From: Lacticaseibacillus parakribbianus
GTDB taxonomy: Bacteria > Bacillota > Bacilli > Lactobacillales > Lactobacillaceae
Length of the DNA stretch: 64,000 nt
Assembly (NCBI RefSeq): GCF_025490915.1
Contig: NZ_JANQBA010000012.1
Span: 1-64,000 of the forward strand
Direction: 5' to 3'
Below are positions 32,260 to 37,757 of this stretch, piece by piece. Each line of letters starts with the position of its first letter. Position 1 is the first letter of the stretch. The notes beneath the pieces were generated by a model that worked only from the letters and a program-made list of their open reading frames with translations, was not told where the DNA came from and did not search any database. A program made the position numbers and the translations under genes.

Positions 32260-32430
32260 ATGTCAGAACCAATTAAGCCAGGAACCGACAATCAATCTGC
32301 GGGTTCCTATCACGAAGTGGGCCCCCGTGGTGGCAATGTTTCTGGTGGTCGCGTGGTTCATATCGACCATGGCGACCGCCTTCCGCCAACCCAAAAACCG
32401 GGGAACGGGTGGAGCAAAGGAACTAGGTAA
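32260..32430 (+). CDS. YjzC-like small protein
   Basis: 56 residues: MSEPIKPGTDNQSAGSYHEV, GPRGGNVSGGRVVHIDHGDR, LPPTQKPGNGWSKGTR. The KPG...aGxYxEvG...G...v.l..GDrlPPt..... order matches the short YjzC family of Bacilli. It has its own sigma-A promoter, a GGAG ribosome binding site and a terminator, and is opposite to the surrounding early genes. It is another lysogen-expressed gene; function unknown. Confidence 0.7.
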   Translation: MSEPIKPGTDNQSAGSYHEVGPRGGNVSGGRVVHIDHGDRLPPTQKPGNGWSKGTR

Positions 32431-32432
32431 GT

Positions 32433-32576
32433 CTACCGGCCGTCTTTGGACGGCTTTTTGATTACCATCTTGCGATCAGAAAAGATGAAGCATTTGCCAA
32501 ACAGGTTTAACTGTATCCACGCTTCAGCAATCAGTTCGCCGCGATCGTTTACATACTTGGTTAAGTAGTGGTGCAT
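32433..32576 (-). CDS. Short basic early protein behind a G-tract
   Basis: 47 residues from ATG 32574-32576 (MHHYLTKYVNDRGELIAEAW) ending KMVIKKPSKDGR. The ribosome binding site is part of a nine-G run. One more G would join the duplicated rha start (MNDLVIMHE) in frame to this gene, so the tract could switch its N-terminus. Not recognised. Confidence 0.5.
   Translation of the reverse strand: MHHYLTKYVNDRGELIAEAWIQLNLFGKCFIFSDRKMVIKKPSKDGR
32439..32459 (+). terminator. Terminator of the YjzC-like gene
   Basis: GCCGTC-TTTG-GACGGC followed by TTTTT, 9 nt after the stop codon. It overlaps the 3' end of the convergent 47-residue gene. Confidence 0.8.
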
Positions 32577-32622
32577 CTCGATGCCCCCCCCCTTTCGTGC
32601 ATGATGACTAAGTCGTTCATTG

Positions 32623-32856
32623 TTAGGCCTCCCGCTTGGTGTTAGTTTCCGGTTTAACCGGAGCGTCGGGTAAAAAAATAAGATCTTCATAGCCGACACC
32701 CGTAACCTGCTTAATTCGTTCCAGAACCTTGATGTCTGGATAGGTCTTGCCTCGTTCGTAGTTGCGCACCGTGGTGTCGGTGACGCCGATACGTTTAGCA
32801 AACTCGGACTGGGTCAGCCCAACATTAACTCGTGCGGCTTTCAGTGTGATGCTCAT
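32623..32856 (-). CDS. Cro-like repressor
   Basis: 77 residues from ATG 32854-32856 (MSITLKAARVNVGLTQSEFA), with AAAGGAGGTGA upstream. Residues 5-60 are an XRE helix-turn-helix (KRIGVTDTTVRNYERGKTYP, IKVLERIKQVTGVGYEDL). It is divergent from the CI-like gene, with operators between and one operator inside its own 3' end. A longer frame upstream has no ribosome binding site and would run through the operator. Confidence 0.88.
   Translation of the reverse strand: MSITLKAARVNVGLTQSEFAKRIGVTDTTVRNYERGKTYPDIKVLERIKQVTGVGYEDLIFLPDAPVKPETNTKREA
32648..32662. promoter_or_regulatory. Operator inside cro 3' end
   Basis: TCCGGT-TTA-ACCGGA, a perfect 6-bp inverted repeat with 3-bp spacer, same as the operator at 32892-32906 except for the spacer. 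Confidence 0.6.
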
Positions 32857-32884
32857 TGGCTCACCTCCTTTCTCAACACAAACA

Positions 32885-32913
32885 ATCATAATCCGGTTAG
32901 ACCGGAAATGCAA
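32885..32913 (-). promoter_or_regulatory. Early (lytic) promoter PR with operator in its spacer
   Basis: On the minus strand TTGCAT (32913-32908), 17-bp spacer, TATGAT (32890-32885). The perfect palindrome TCCGGT-TAG-ACCGGA (32892-32906) fills the spacer, so repressor binding would directly block RNA polymerase. Confidence 0.75.
32892..32906. promoter_or_regulatory. Primary CI/Cro operator
   Basis: Perfect 15-bp operator TCCGGT-TAG-ACCGGA. Degenerate relatives lie at 32922-32935 (half site ACCGGA) and 32964-32976 (TCCGGTACTGGTA), the latter inside the repressor promoter. Confidence 0.75.
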
Positions 32914-32954
32914 GAAGTTTTTCGACTTAACCGGAAATATTTTCTGCTTTTCCT

Positions 32955-32982
32955 TGTATTTTTCCGGTACTGGTATATAGTT
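32955..32982 (+). promoter_or_regulatory. Repressor promoter (PRM-like)
   Basis: TTGTAT (32955-32960), 16-bp spacer containing a degenerate operator, TATAGT (32977-32982); the cI ribosome binding site AGAGG follows at about 32992. Confidence 0.55.
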
Positions 32983-33003
32983 ACCTATAAAGAGGTGTCC
33001 AAT

Positions 33004-33672
33004 ATGTCAGACTTAGGAAATAAAGCAATCTTCGGCAAGAACCTAACCGAAATGATGAATCAGAGGAAAATGTCGGTGACTGACTTGGCTTCTGCCCTTG
33101 GCTTCAGCACCTCAACCGTGTGGGACTGGGCGAACGGAAAGACCTACCCACGTATTGATAAGATTGAAATGATGGCCAATTATTTTGGCGTTAAGAAGTC
33201 AGCACTGGTTGAGCACCACGATAACGGTGTTCCTCTACCAATCCACACCTACCCATACATCCCCGCCGCCATCTCTGCTGGTACGCCAACCGAGGTTGAA
33301 GCCATCACCCCAGACCAGCTGGAACAGGTCGCCATTCCAGACGCGGTCATGGGCAAGTGGGCCGGTCACACCGACGTCACGCTCATGCGAGCCAATGGCG
33401 ATAGCATGAACCGCGTGATTCCGAACGGATCGCTGATCGGCGTACGCGGCGTTGACGACCCGGCAGACCTCAAGGACGGTGACATCGTGGTCTTCGACTG
33501 TGATGGTGAGTATGCCGTCAAGCGGTTCTTCAATGACCGCACGGGCCGCGCGTACATCTTCCAGCCCGACTCAAGTAAGCCTGGGTTCGCACCGATTGTT
33601 CGCCGGTACGACGATCCAGACCTCACAAACATCGTCGGCAAGGTCGTCCTCTACGTGGTCGAACTCGCCTAG
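33004..33672 (+). CDS. CI-like repressor with LexA-type (S24) autocleavage domain
   Basis: 222 residues from ATG 33004 (MSDLGNKAIFGKNLTEMMNQ) after AGAGGTG. Residues about 10-65 are an XRE helix-turn-helix (SVTDLASALGFSTSTVWDWA). The C-terminal S24 domain has the cleavage site Ala92-Gly93 (SAGTP), Ser134 (NGDSMNR) and Lys173 (YAVKRFF). The repressor keeps the prophage silent and is inactivated by RecA filaments after DNA damage. It opens the plus-strand lysogeny operon. Confidence 0.94.
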   Translation: MSDLGNKAIFGKNLTEMMNQRKMSVTDLASALGFSTSTVWDWANGKTYPRIDKIEMMANYFGVKKSALVEHHDNGVPLPIHTYPYIPAAISAGTPTEVEAITPDQLEQVAIPDAVMGKWAGHTDVTLMRANGDSMNRVIPNGSLIGVRGVDDPADLKDGDIVVFDCDGEYAVKRFFNDRTGRAYIFQPDSSKPGFAPIVRRYDDPDLTNIVGKVVLYVVELA

Positions 33673-33738
33673 CCCACTCCAGCGGCAGGCCCGTGCAAGC
33701 CGGGCCGTGTGGCTTACGTCCAGCCCGGATCGACGTAA
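33671..33738 (+). ncRNA. Structured RNA element, copy 1
   Basis: It begins in the cI stop codon. P1: AGCCCAC (33671-33677) with GTG-T-GGCT (33707-33714). Joining TCCAGCGGCA. P2: GGCCCG / CGGGCC with loop TGCAAGC (33694-33700). P3: TACGTC / GACGTA with loop CAGCCCGGATC (33721-33731). A second copy at 34145-34210 shares joining, loops and lengths but has different stem bases that still pair. Five stem positions show compensating changes. Function unknown. Confidence 0.65.
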
Positions 33739-33765
33739 AAAGCTGTGGAGTTAGGGGAACATAGT

Positions 33766-34137
33766 ATGAAAGTAACAAAGCTGATTGTGGGTATTCTTCA
33801 GATTGTCTTGTCCTTGTTTATTCTGCTTCAGTCTTGTGCAGTTGGGCTTGGCCACGCCGTCGAAAACAAGACGTCAGATGCTGGCGGCTCAGCGGGCGTA
33901 TTCGTCGCCATTCTGTTTTTGGCCGCCGGCATCACCTACATCGCTACACGCAAAATGGTGAAGCTTGGCGGTGACATTGCTGGTCTCGTTCTGATGGCAA
34001 TCGCATGGATTTTCGGCATCTCAAACGCTGCCGACTACTCTGATCTCGCTATCTGGGGCTGGCTGTCCTTGATCATCGGTGTTGGCTTCTTCGTCTGGCA
34101 CCTACTGGCAAACCGAAAGGCAGCAAAGGCTGAGTAG
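33766..34137 (+). CDS. Four-helix membrane protein of the lysogeny module
   Basis: 123 residues from ATG 33766 (MKVTKLIVGILQIVLSLFIL) after AGGGGAA. Four hydrophobic segments: residues 4-25, 45-62, 68-85 and 93-113. Between the CI-like repressor and the HEPN-like gene and on the same strand, so expressed in the lysogen. Superinfection exclusion is a common role for such genes but nothing in the sequence proves it. Confidence 0.75.
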   Translation: MKVTKLIVGILQIVLSLFILLQSCAVGLGHAVENKTSDAGGSAGVFVAILFLAAGITYIATRKMVKLGGDIAGLVLMAIAWIFGISNAADYSDLAIWGWLSLIIGVGFFVWHLLANRKAAKAE

Positions 34138-34144
34138 CTGCTAG

Positions 34145-34210
34145 AAGCCTTCTCTAGCGGCGGACGTGTGCGAGCCACGTCGAAGGCTTATGTCCAGCCC
34201 GGATTGACGT
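34145..34210 (+). ncRNA. Structured RNA element, copy 2
   Basis: P1: AAGCCTTC (34145-34152) with GAAGGCTT (34182-34189). Joining TCTAGCGGCG. P2: GACGTG / CACGTC with loop TGCGAGC (34069+ pattern at 34169-34175). P3: ATGTC / GACGT with loop CAGCCCGGATT. Same order, stem lengths and loop lengths as copy 1. It lies after the stop of the membrane protein gene and before the ribosome binding site of the HEPN-like gene. Confidence 0.65.
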
Positions 34211-34225
34211 TAGGCAAAATAAAAA

Positions 34226-34240
34226 GCCCTCGGTGAGGGC
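34226..34240 (+). promoter_or_regulatory. Hairpin in front of HEPN-like gene
   Basis: GCCCTC-GGT-GAGGGC sits immediately before the ribosome binding site GGGAGG (34241-34246). It could limit or pace translation initiation of the downstream gene. Confidence 0.4.
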
Positions 34241-34252
34241 GGGAGGAAATGC

Positions 34253-35092
34253 ATGATAGAGTATGAAACTATTTGCCCAGAGTGCCTGACTCAAAGCCGA
34301 AACTCCAGCAGCGGGCGCATCCAGATTTCCCTAATGATGGGGAGTATAACGGATGCCGACTTTGTTGAGGCTAAGTGTCAAAACGGCCACACGATAAACA
34401 TTTTCCCGCGTGAAGGTAAGTACAACTTCATCTTAGCTCACGCCTTTAGAGCTTTTCAGTCCAACCAGTTCTACGAAGCCGCTGCATCGGGCTATGCGGC
34501 ACTTGAAGACTTCATGAAAGTGTATATTCAGGCAAGCACTTGGGTAGCAATGAATCAGCCTGAAGATGTGAAGAAGCTCTACGAGGATGTTAGCTCGAAC
34601 AAACTGCTGATGGGCAACTCTACGCGAATCATTGGAGCCTATGCCTATCTCTATCAGACGAATACTGGCACCGTTATTACCCCGAGTGAGTTTGAAAAGA
34701 TGTCGCACATCAGAGACGACATAATTCACGCCGTCAAACTACCGAAGAGGAATGATGTTGAAAAGCTGCTAGTGTCAATCTACAAGCACCTCGCGATTGC
34801 GTCGATCAGGTGGACTCATTCACCCAAAAAGGGTAACCCGCTGCTACAACAATGGATTCCCGACTACAAAATGCAGCTAGCAATTGCATCATTGAAAACA
34901 TCCGGTATGGCTTCCAAAGATGTACAGGGGAGCATCAACCAACTTAGTCAGTCGACCACTCTCTTCTTACCCGAGACGCTCTTTTTCGACAACGTCGATG
35001 CGCGTAATTCCGAGATTGAAGCCATTTCTACTGGATATAAGGACGCTACTGTCATTGCCAAAATGATTCCAGACCTACAAGCATATGCTTAG
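34253..35092 (+). CDS. HEPN-like protein with N-terminal zinc finger, candidate defence gene
   Basis: 279 residues from ATG 34253 (MIEYETICPECLTQSRNSSS). Residues 8-50 hold CPEC and AKCQNGH, a probable zinc-binding unit. The helical middle region contains MSHIRDDIIHAVKLP (about 156-170), an RxxxxH motif typical of HEPN ribonuclease-type domains, preceded by long helices (FRAFQSNQFYEAAASGYAAL). Location in the lysogeny module next to cI suits an abortive-infection or exclusion gene. The RNase activity is inference from the motif alone. Confidence 0.65.
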   Translation: MIEYETICPECLTQSRNSSSGRIQISLMMGSITDADFVEAKCQNGHTINIFPREGKYNFILAHAFRAFQSNQFYEAAASGYAALEDFMKVYIQASTWVAMNQPEDVKKLYEDVSSNKLLMGNSTRIIGAYAYLYQTNTGTVITPSEFEKMSHIRDDIIHAVKLPKRNDVEKLLVSIYKHLAIASIRWTHSPKKGNPLLQQWIPDYKMQLAIASLKTSGMASKDVQGSINQLSQSTTLFLPETLFFDNVDARNSEIEAISTGYKDATVIAKMIPDLQAYA

Positions 35093-35254
35093 AACCCTCT
35101 CGAGTTCATCAAAACTAATTTCTTCACCGACTTCAAGCCCTCCATCCAGCGGAAGGAGATCAGAACCTGTTGAAATTGTCTCAATAAGCGCTTCGCGTGG
35201 CAGTTTGCTCAGATAATCGAGCAGCTGGCCAACATTACGGATTTTTTCGTTCAT
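35075..35254 (-). CDS. Small acidic protein convergent with HEPN-like gene
   Basis: 59 residues from ATG 35252-35254 (MNEKIRNVGQLLDYLSKLPR), ribosome binding site GGAAAGGTG upstream. Acidic C-terminal half (DGGLEVGEEISFDELERVL). It has its own promoter (TGATATAAT) and its last 18 nt overlap the end of the HEPN-like gene. Size and charge would suit an antitoxin or regulator of its neighbour, but no family is recognised. Confidence 0.55.
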   Translation of the reverse strand: MNEKIRNVGQLLDYLSKLPREALIETISTGSDLLPLDGGLEVGEEISFDELERVLSICL

Positions 35255-35284
35255 GATGATTCACCTTTCCTAGAATTAGTTGAA

Positions 35285-35293
35285 ATTATATCA
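35285..35293 (-). promoter_or_regulatory. Extended -10 promoter of the 59-residue gene
   Basis: On the minus strand TG-A-TATAAT at 35293-35285, followed about 30 nt later by the ribosome binding site and ATG. No good -35. Confidence 0.55.
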
Positions 35294-35305
35294 CCATCAT
35301 AACAC

Positions 35306-35347
35306 AAAAACGCCGTCCACTCACCCGGCAAGATGACTGTGGACGGC
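35306..35347 (-). terminator. Hairpin between integrase and the 59-residue gene
   Basis: GCCGTCCAC (35312-35320) pairs with GTGGACGGC (35339-35347); on the minus strand five T follow. It shields the small gene from antisense transcription through the integrase. Confidence 0.6.
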
Positions 35348-35407
35348 AAGCAAACAACACTATCAGTGCGCTCTTTGCGTACTCCAGTATAGCACATGGA
35401 GGAAATC

Positions 35408-36565
35408 ATGGCATCAATCGAAAAACGTGGTAAGACGTACGGCTACCGCATTCGCTACAAGACCGTGGACGGCGTGTGGCGTGAAAAGTCTAAGGGCGGG
35501 TTCCGCACGAAGAAACTGGCAGAAGCAGCTGCGGCGGAAGTCGAGCACGACAAGCGCTCTGGTGCTGACCTGTCCGATGTGACGCTGCTTGCCTACTATG
35601 ATCGGTGGCTTGCCACCTTCAAGGCTGGTAAGCACTCACAAATTACCGAGGCCAGGTACGCTACTATCCGCAAAGCACTGGCGGAGTATTTCGGCAGCGA
35701 CCAGCCGCTTAAAGAGATAACGCGCACGGCGTGGCAGACCTTCATCAACACCTATGCCGCAGGGACCGTCGTGCCGCGCAACGCCAAGCAACCTAAGCCA
35801 CGGTCGCGTGATACCGTGTCCAAGCTGAACGGCTACATCAAGGCTATGTGTGATGATGCTATCGCTGACCGTATTCTGACTGCGAACTTTGCAGCCCGGG
35901 TGGTCAACCCTGGCGCCGCCGCCAAAGCAAGTGACTTGAAGTTCCTTGAGCTTGACGAGTTCTCCGCTCTGCTCGCCTACTGCCGCGAGCACGCCAAGCT
36001 GTCGAGTATGTACTTGTATTGCATTGCTGCTGCCATTCTCACCGGGTGTCGAGCCTCCGAGCTGATTGCGCTCCAGTGGGCCGACGTAGATCTAGACGCT
36101 CGCATCATCCACGTCACGAAGTCATGGGATTACGTGTACGGCACGGGATTCAAGCCCACTAAGACCCCTTCTGGCGTGCGAGACATCGACATACCGGGTG
36201 AGCTGGCGGTGATGCTCCAGAAGCTCCACGGCGAGCAGGCAGCGGCCAACCTGCGTACCGGCTACCGCGACGAGCTAGACATGGTCTTCCGCAACAATCG
36301 CCACCAAGTGCCGAGCGACTACGCGCTGAACCACGGACTCAAGCGTGTGGAGGACAAGCTCGGCTTCCCGTCGCCTGTCACCTTCCACGGGCTCCGGCAC
36401 ACCCACGTGAGCTACCTGCTCGCCAAGGGCGTTGACATCGCCTATATCTCCAGACGGCTCGGTCACTCGGATATCACGATCACGCTTCGGGTGTACCAGC
36501 ATTTGTTGAAGGCCCACGAGCAGGAACAAGCACAAGCGGCGGTAAAAGCACTGTCTGCGCTGTGA
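35408..36565 (+). CDS. int: Tyrosine integrase
   Basis: 385 residues from ATG 35408 (MASIEKRGKTYGYRIRYKTV), preceded by GGAGGAAATC; an ATG at 35396 lacks a ribosome binding site. Domains: N-terminal arm-binding (AP2-like) residues 1-60, SAM-like core-binding 60-160, catalytic 180-385. Catalytic residues: Arg in TGCRASEL (about 214), HGLRHTH (about 327-333) and Tyr in LRVYQHL (about 363). Last phage gene, reading outward to the attachment site. Two arm-type repeats follow its stop. Confidence 0.95.
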   Translation: MASIEKRGKTYGYRIRYKTVDGVWREKSKGGFRTKKLAEAAAAEVEHDKRSGADLSDVTLLAYYDRWLATFKAGKHSQITEARYATIRKALAEYFGSDQPLKEITRTAWQTFINTYAAGTVVPRNAKQPKPRSRDTVSKLNGYIKAMCDDAIADRILTANFAARVVNPGAAAKASDLKFLELDEFSALLAYCREHAKLSSMYLYCIAAAILTGCRASELIALQWADVDLDARIIHVTKSWDYVYGTGFKPTKTPSGVRDIDIPGELAVMLQKLHGEQAAANLRTGYRDELDMVFRNNRHQVPSDYALNHGLKRVEDKLGFPSPVTFHGLRHTHVSYLLAKGVDIAYISRRLGHSDITITLRVYQHLLKAHEQEQAQAAVKALSAL

Positions 36566-36566
36566 G

Positions 36567-36586
36567 TTTGTGGGAATTTTGTGGGA
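36567..36586 (+). repeat. Two TTTGTGGGA repeats behind integrase (probable arm sites)
   Basis: TTTGTGGGA at 36567-36575 and 36578-36586, same orientation with 11-bp period. Position between int and the host junction fits P'-arm binding sites. The attR core is therefore expected in about 36590-36700 but cannot be fixed without the left junction. Confidence 0.55.
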
Positions 36587-36670
36587 GAATAGGTCAGAAA
36601 AGCCGGTACAGCGGCACCATTTAATCCTGTACTCTCCTTCTAAGCACGTCACGCTTAACTGCATCGCGTA

Positions 36671-36697
36671 AAAGGTCGAGAAATCGGCCTTTTTGTT
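36671..36697 (+). terminator. Terminator near the right prophage junction
   Basis: AGGTCGA-GAAA-TCGGCCT followed by TTTTGTTTT. It would end the integrase transcript, or a host transcript truncated by the insertion. Confidence 0.6.
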
Positions 36698-36918
36698 TTG
36701 CCCGGGCAGCTTGGTTGGCTATGTTTAATGCTTTCTTGTTGCCAAGAATGTTGCCAGGCAATCTGGCCGCCTGCCACCCACGCGGCGTGGCCACAAAACA
36801 AAAACGTTTGACGCTGTACCCATTATGCCCCAACGGGTACGGCGTTTCAGTCTGGCAACGAAGCAATTCACGATTACGGTTAGGGTCACTTTTGGTTCCA
36901 GCATCGAGGCCGACCATC

Positions 36919-36951
36919 AAAAAGCCGCCGCAACCCAAGCGTTGCGGCGGC
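36919..36951 (-). terminator. Strong minus-strand terminator
   Basis: GCCGCCGCAA (36924-36933) pairs with TTGCGGCGGC (36942-36951); five T follow on the minus strand. Confidence 0.75.
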
Positions 36952-37309
36952 CACGCCGAAGCCACCGGACGCGGTGAATCCGGTGGCCTTGGCCTGATTC
37001 GGTTACGATGCTGGCTTCGTCTTACCAAAGTGGCTCACCATCGCTCTCGCCGGGGCCGCAGCTACCTCGCGTTGCGAGTAGGTCCCAGCTTGGTGCGAGC
37101 GGTGGGTTGGTGAAATCCTTTACCCTGGTATCTCCTCCTAAGTTGAAGGAGTTGCACTAAAACTCTTGAGTTTGAAAGCCGCGTGGCGCTACACTGCGGC
37201 TTGGCATGGGTGGGGTACTAGAGGCGCTTGCGCTCCGGATCGTTCCCCTATGCGGCAGAGGTGCCAGCGCTGCGGCCGCAGCGCCATCCCCGCACGTGAC
37301 TGATCATTC
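36919..37309 (-). ncRNA. Candidate non-coding transcription unit
   Basis: A sigma-A promoter (37316-37344) and a strong terminator (36919-36951) bracket about 390 nt on the minus strand without a convincing gene. It contains a perfect 18-bp palindrome (37267-37284) and several GC hairpins, such as CCACCGGA / TCCGGTGG around 36960. There is a lone AGGAGGAG (near 37130) with no usable start codon at the right distance. A 32-codon leader ORF starting ATG-GCG-CTG is possible. No tmRNA, RNase P, SRP, 6S or T-box signature was seen. The identity is unknown. Confidence 0.4.
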
Positions 37310-37315
37310 GAGTGT

Positions 37316-37344
37316 AGCTTAACACCGGACCAATTAGCCGTCAA
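37316..37344 (-). promoter_or_regulatory. Sigma-A promoter of the candidate non-coding unit
   Basis: Minus strand TTGACG (37344-37339), 17-bp spacer, TAAGCT (37321-37316). Confidence 0.55.
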
Positions 37345-37395
37345 GCAATTTGACTCGCCGCTTTGAAGACACAGCAGGCACAGCGATGGGCCACG

Positions 37396-37424
37396 CAAAA
37401 AGGCCGCCGCGGCGGCCTTTTTTC
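37396..37424. terminator. Bidirectional terminator downstream of DUF960 gene
   Basis: AAAAAGGCCGCC-GC-GGCGGCCTTTTTT, with A and T runs on both sides, 6 nt beyond the stop of the DUF960-like gene. Confidence 0.85.
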
Positions 37425-37429
37425 GGCAA

Positions 37430-37744
37430 TTAGTGCTCACCGGCCTCGGCCGGCAGCAGAATGGTTTGGCGCTGGCCGTCGTCGTAGGCCATCACGGTTT
37501 TGGGTAGCCGGGTCTGGTAGTCGAACGGCAGGTCAACGGCGATCTGGGTGTCGTCGCCTTCCTGGGAGAAGGCGACGGTCAGCTTGCCCTTGGTGTTCAG
37601 CAGGTCAAAGCGCAGCAGGTGGCCCAGCGGCACGACGCCGCTGAGGTTTTGATCGATGATCAGCCAGATGCTGTCGATGATCTCGCCTGGTACCTGCGAG
37701 ATCACGCCAAACGTGGCAAAGCGACTGTGTTCAGGTGAAAACAT
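37430..37744 (-). CDS. DUF960-like protein
   Basis: 104 residues (MFSPEHSRFATFGVISQVPG, EIIDSIWLIIDQNLSGVVPL, HLLRFDLLNTKGKLTVAF). This is the layout of the short DUF960 family of Firmicutes, of unknown function. It is 13 nt downstream of the ybaK stop, so the two are one transcript. Confidence 0.8.
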   Translation of the reverse strand: MFSPEHSRFATFGVISQVPGEIIDSIWLIIDQNLSGVVPLGHLLRFDLLNTKGKLTVAFSQEGDDTQIAVDLPFDYQTRLPKTVMAYDDGQRQTILLPAEAGEH

Positions 37745-37757
37745 GTGGGGACCCCCT

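Larger units (their letters stand above)
31895..32622. repeat. 28-bp direct repeat of the rha 5' end (31895-31922 and 32595-32622)
   Basis: The two copies are identical and exactly 700 bp apart. They contain the first nine codons of the Rha-type gene (MNDLVIMHD side) and upstream bases. The upstream copy leads into a run of nine G on the minus strand (32592-32584), then the 47-residue gene at 32433. It looks like a recombination scar in the switch region. Confidence 0.85.

Noticed and set aside
32908-33003. Upstream extension of the CI-like repressor
   Set aside because: The frame is open to 32908 but the extra residues come from promoter and operator DNA; ATG 33004 has a ribosome binding site.
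36275-37028. Minus-strand open frames of 129 and 135 codons at and right of the prophage junction
   Set aside because: One is antisense to the integrase end, the other runs through a perfect terminator hairpin (36919-36951) and another hairpin at 36671-36695; neither has a ribosome binding site. Translations are low-quality (Arg/Pro-rich).
37130-37320. Possible T-box, tmRNA or RNase P RNA on the minus strand
   Set aside because: The core motifs (T-box AGGGTGGNACCGCG, RNase P GAGGAAAGTCC, tmRNA tag codons) are absent. Kept only as an unassigned transcription unit.
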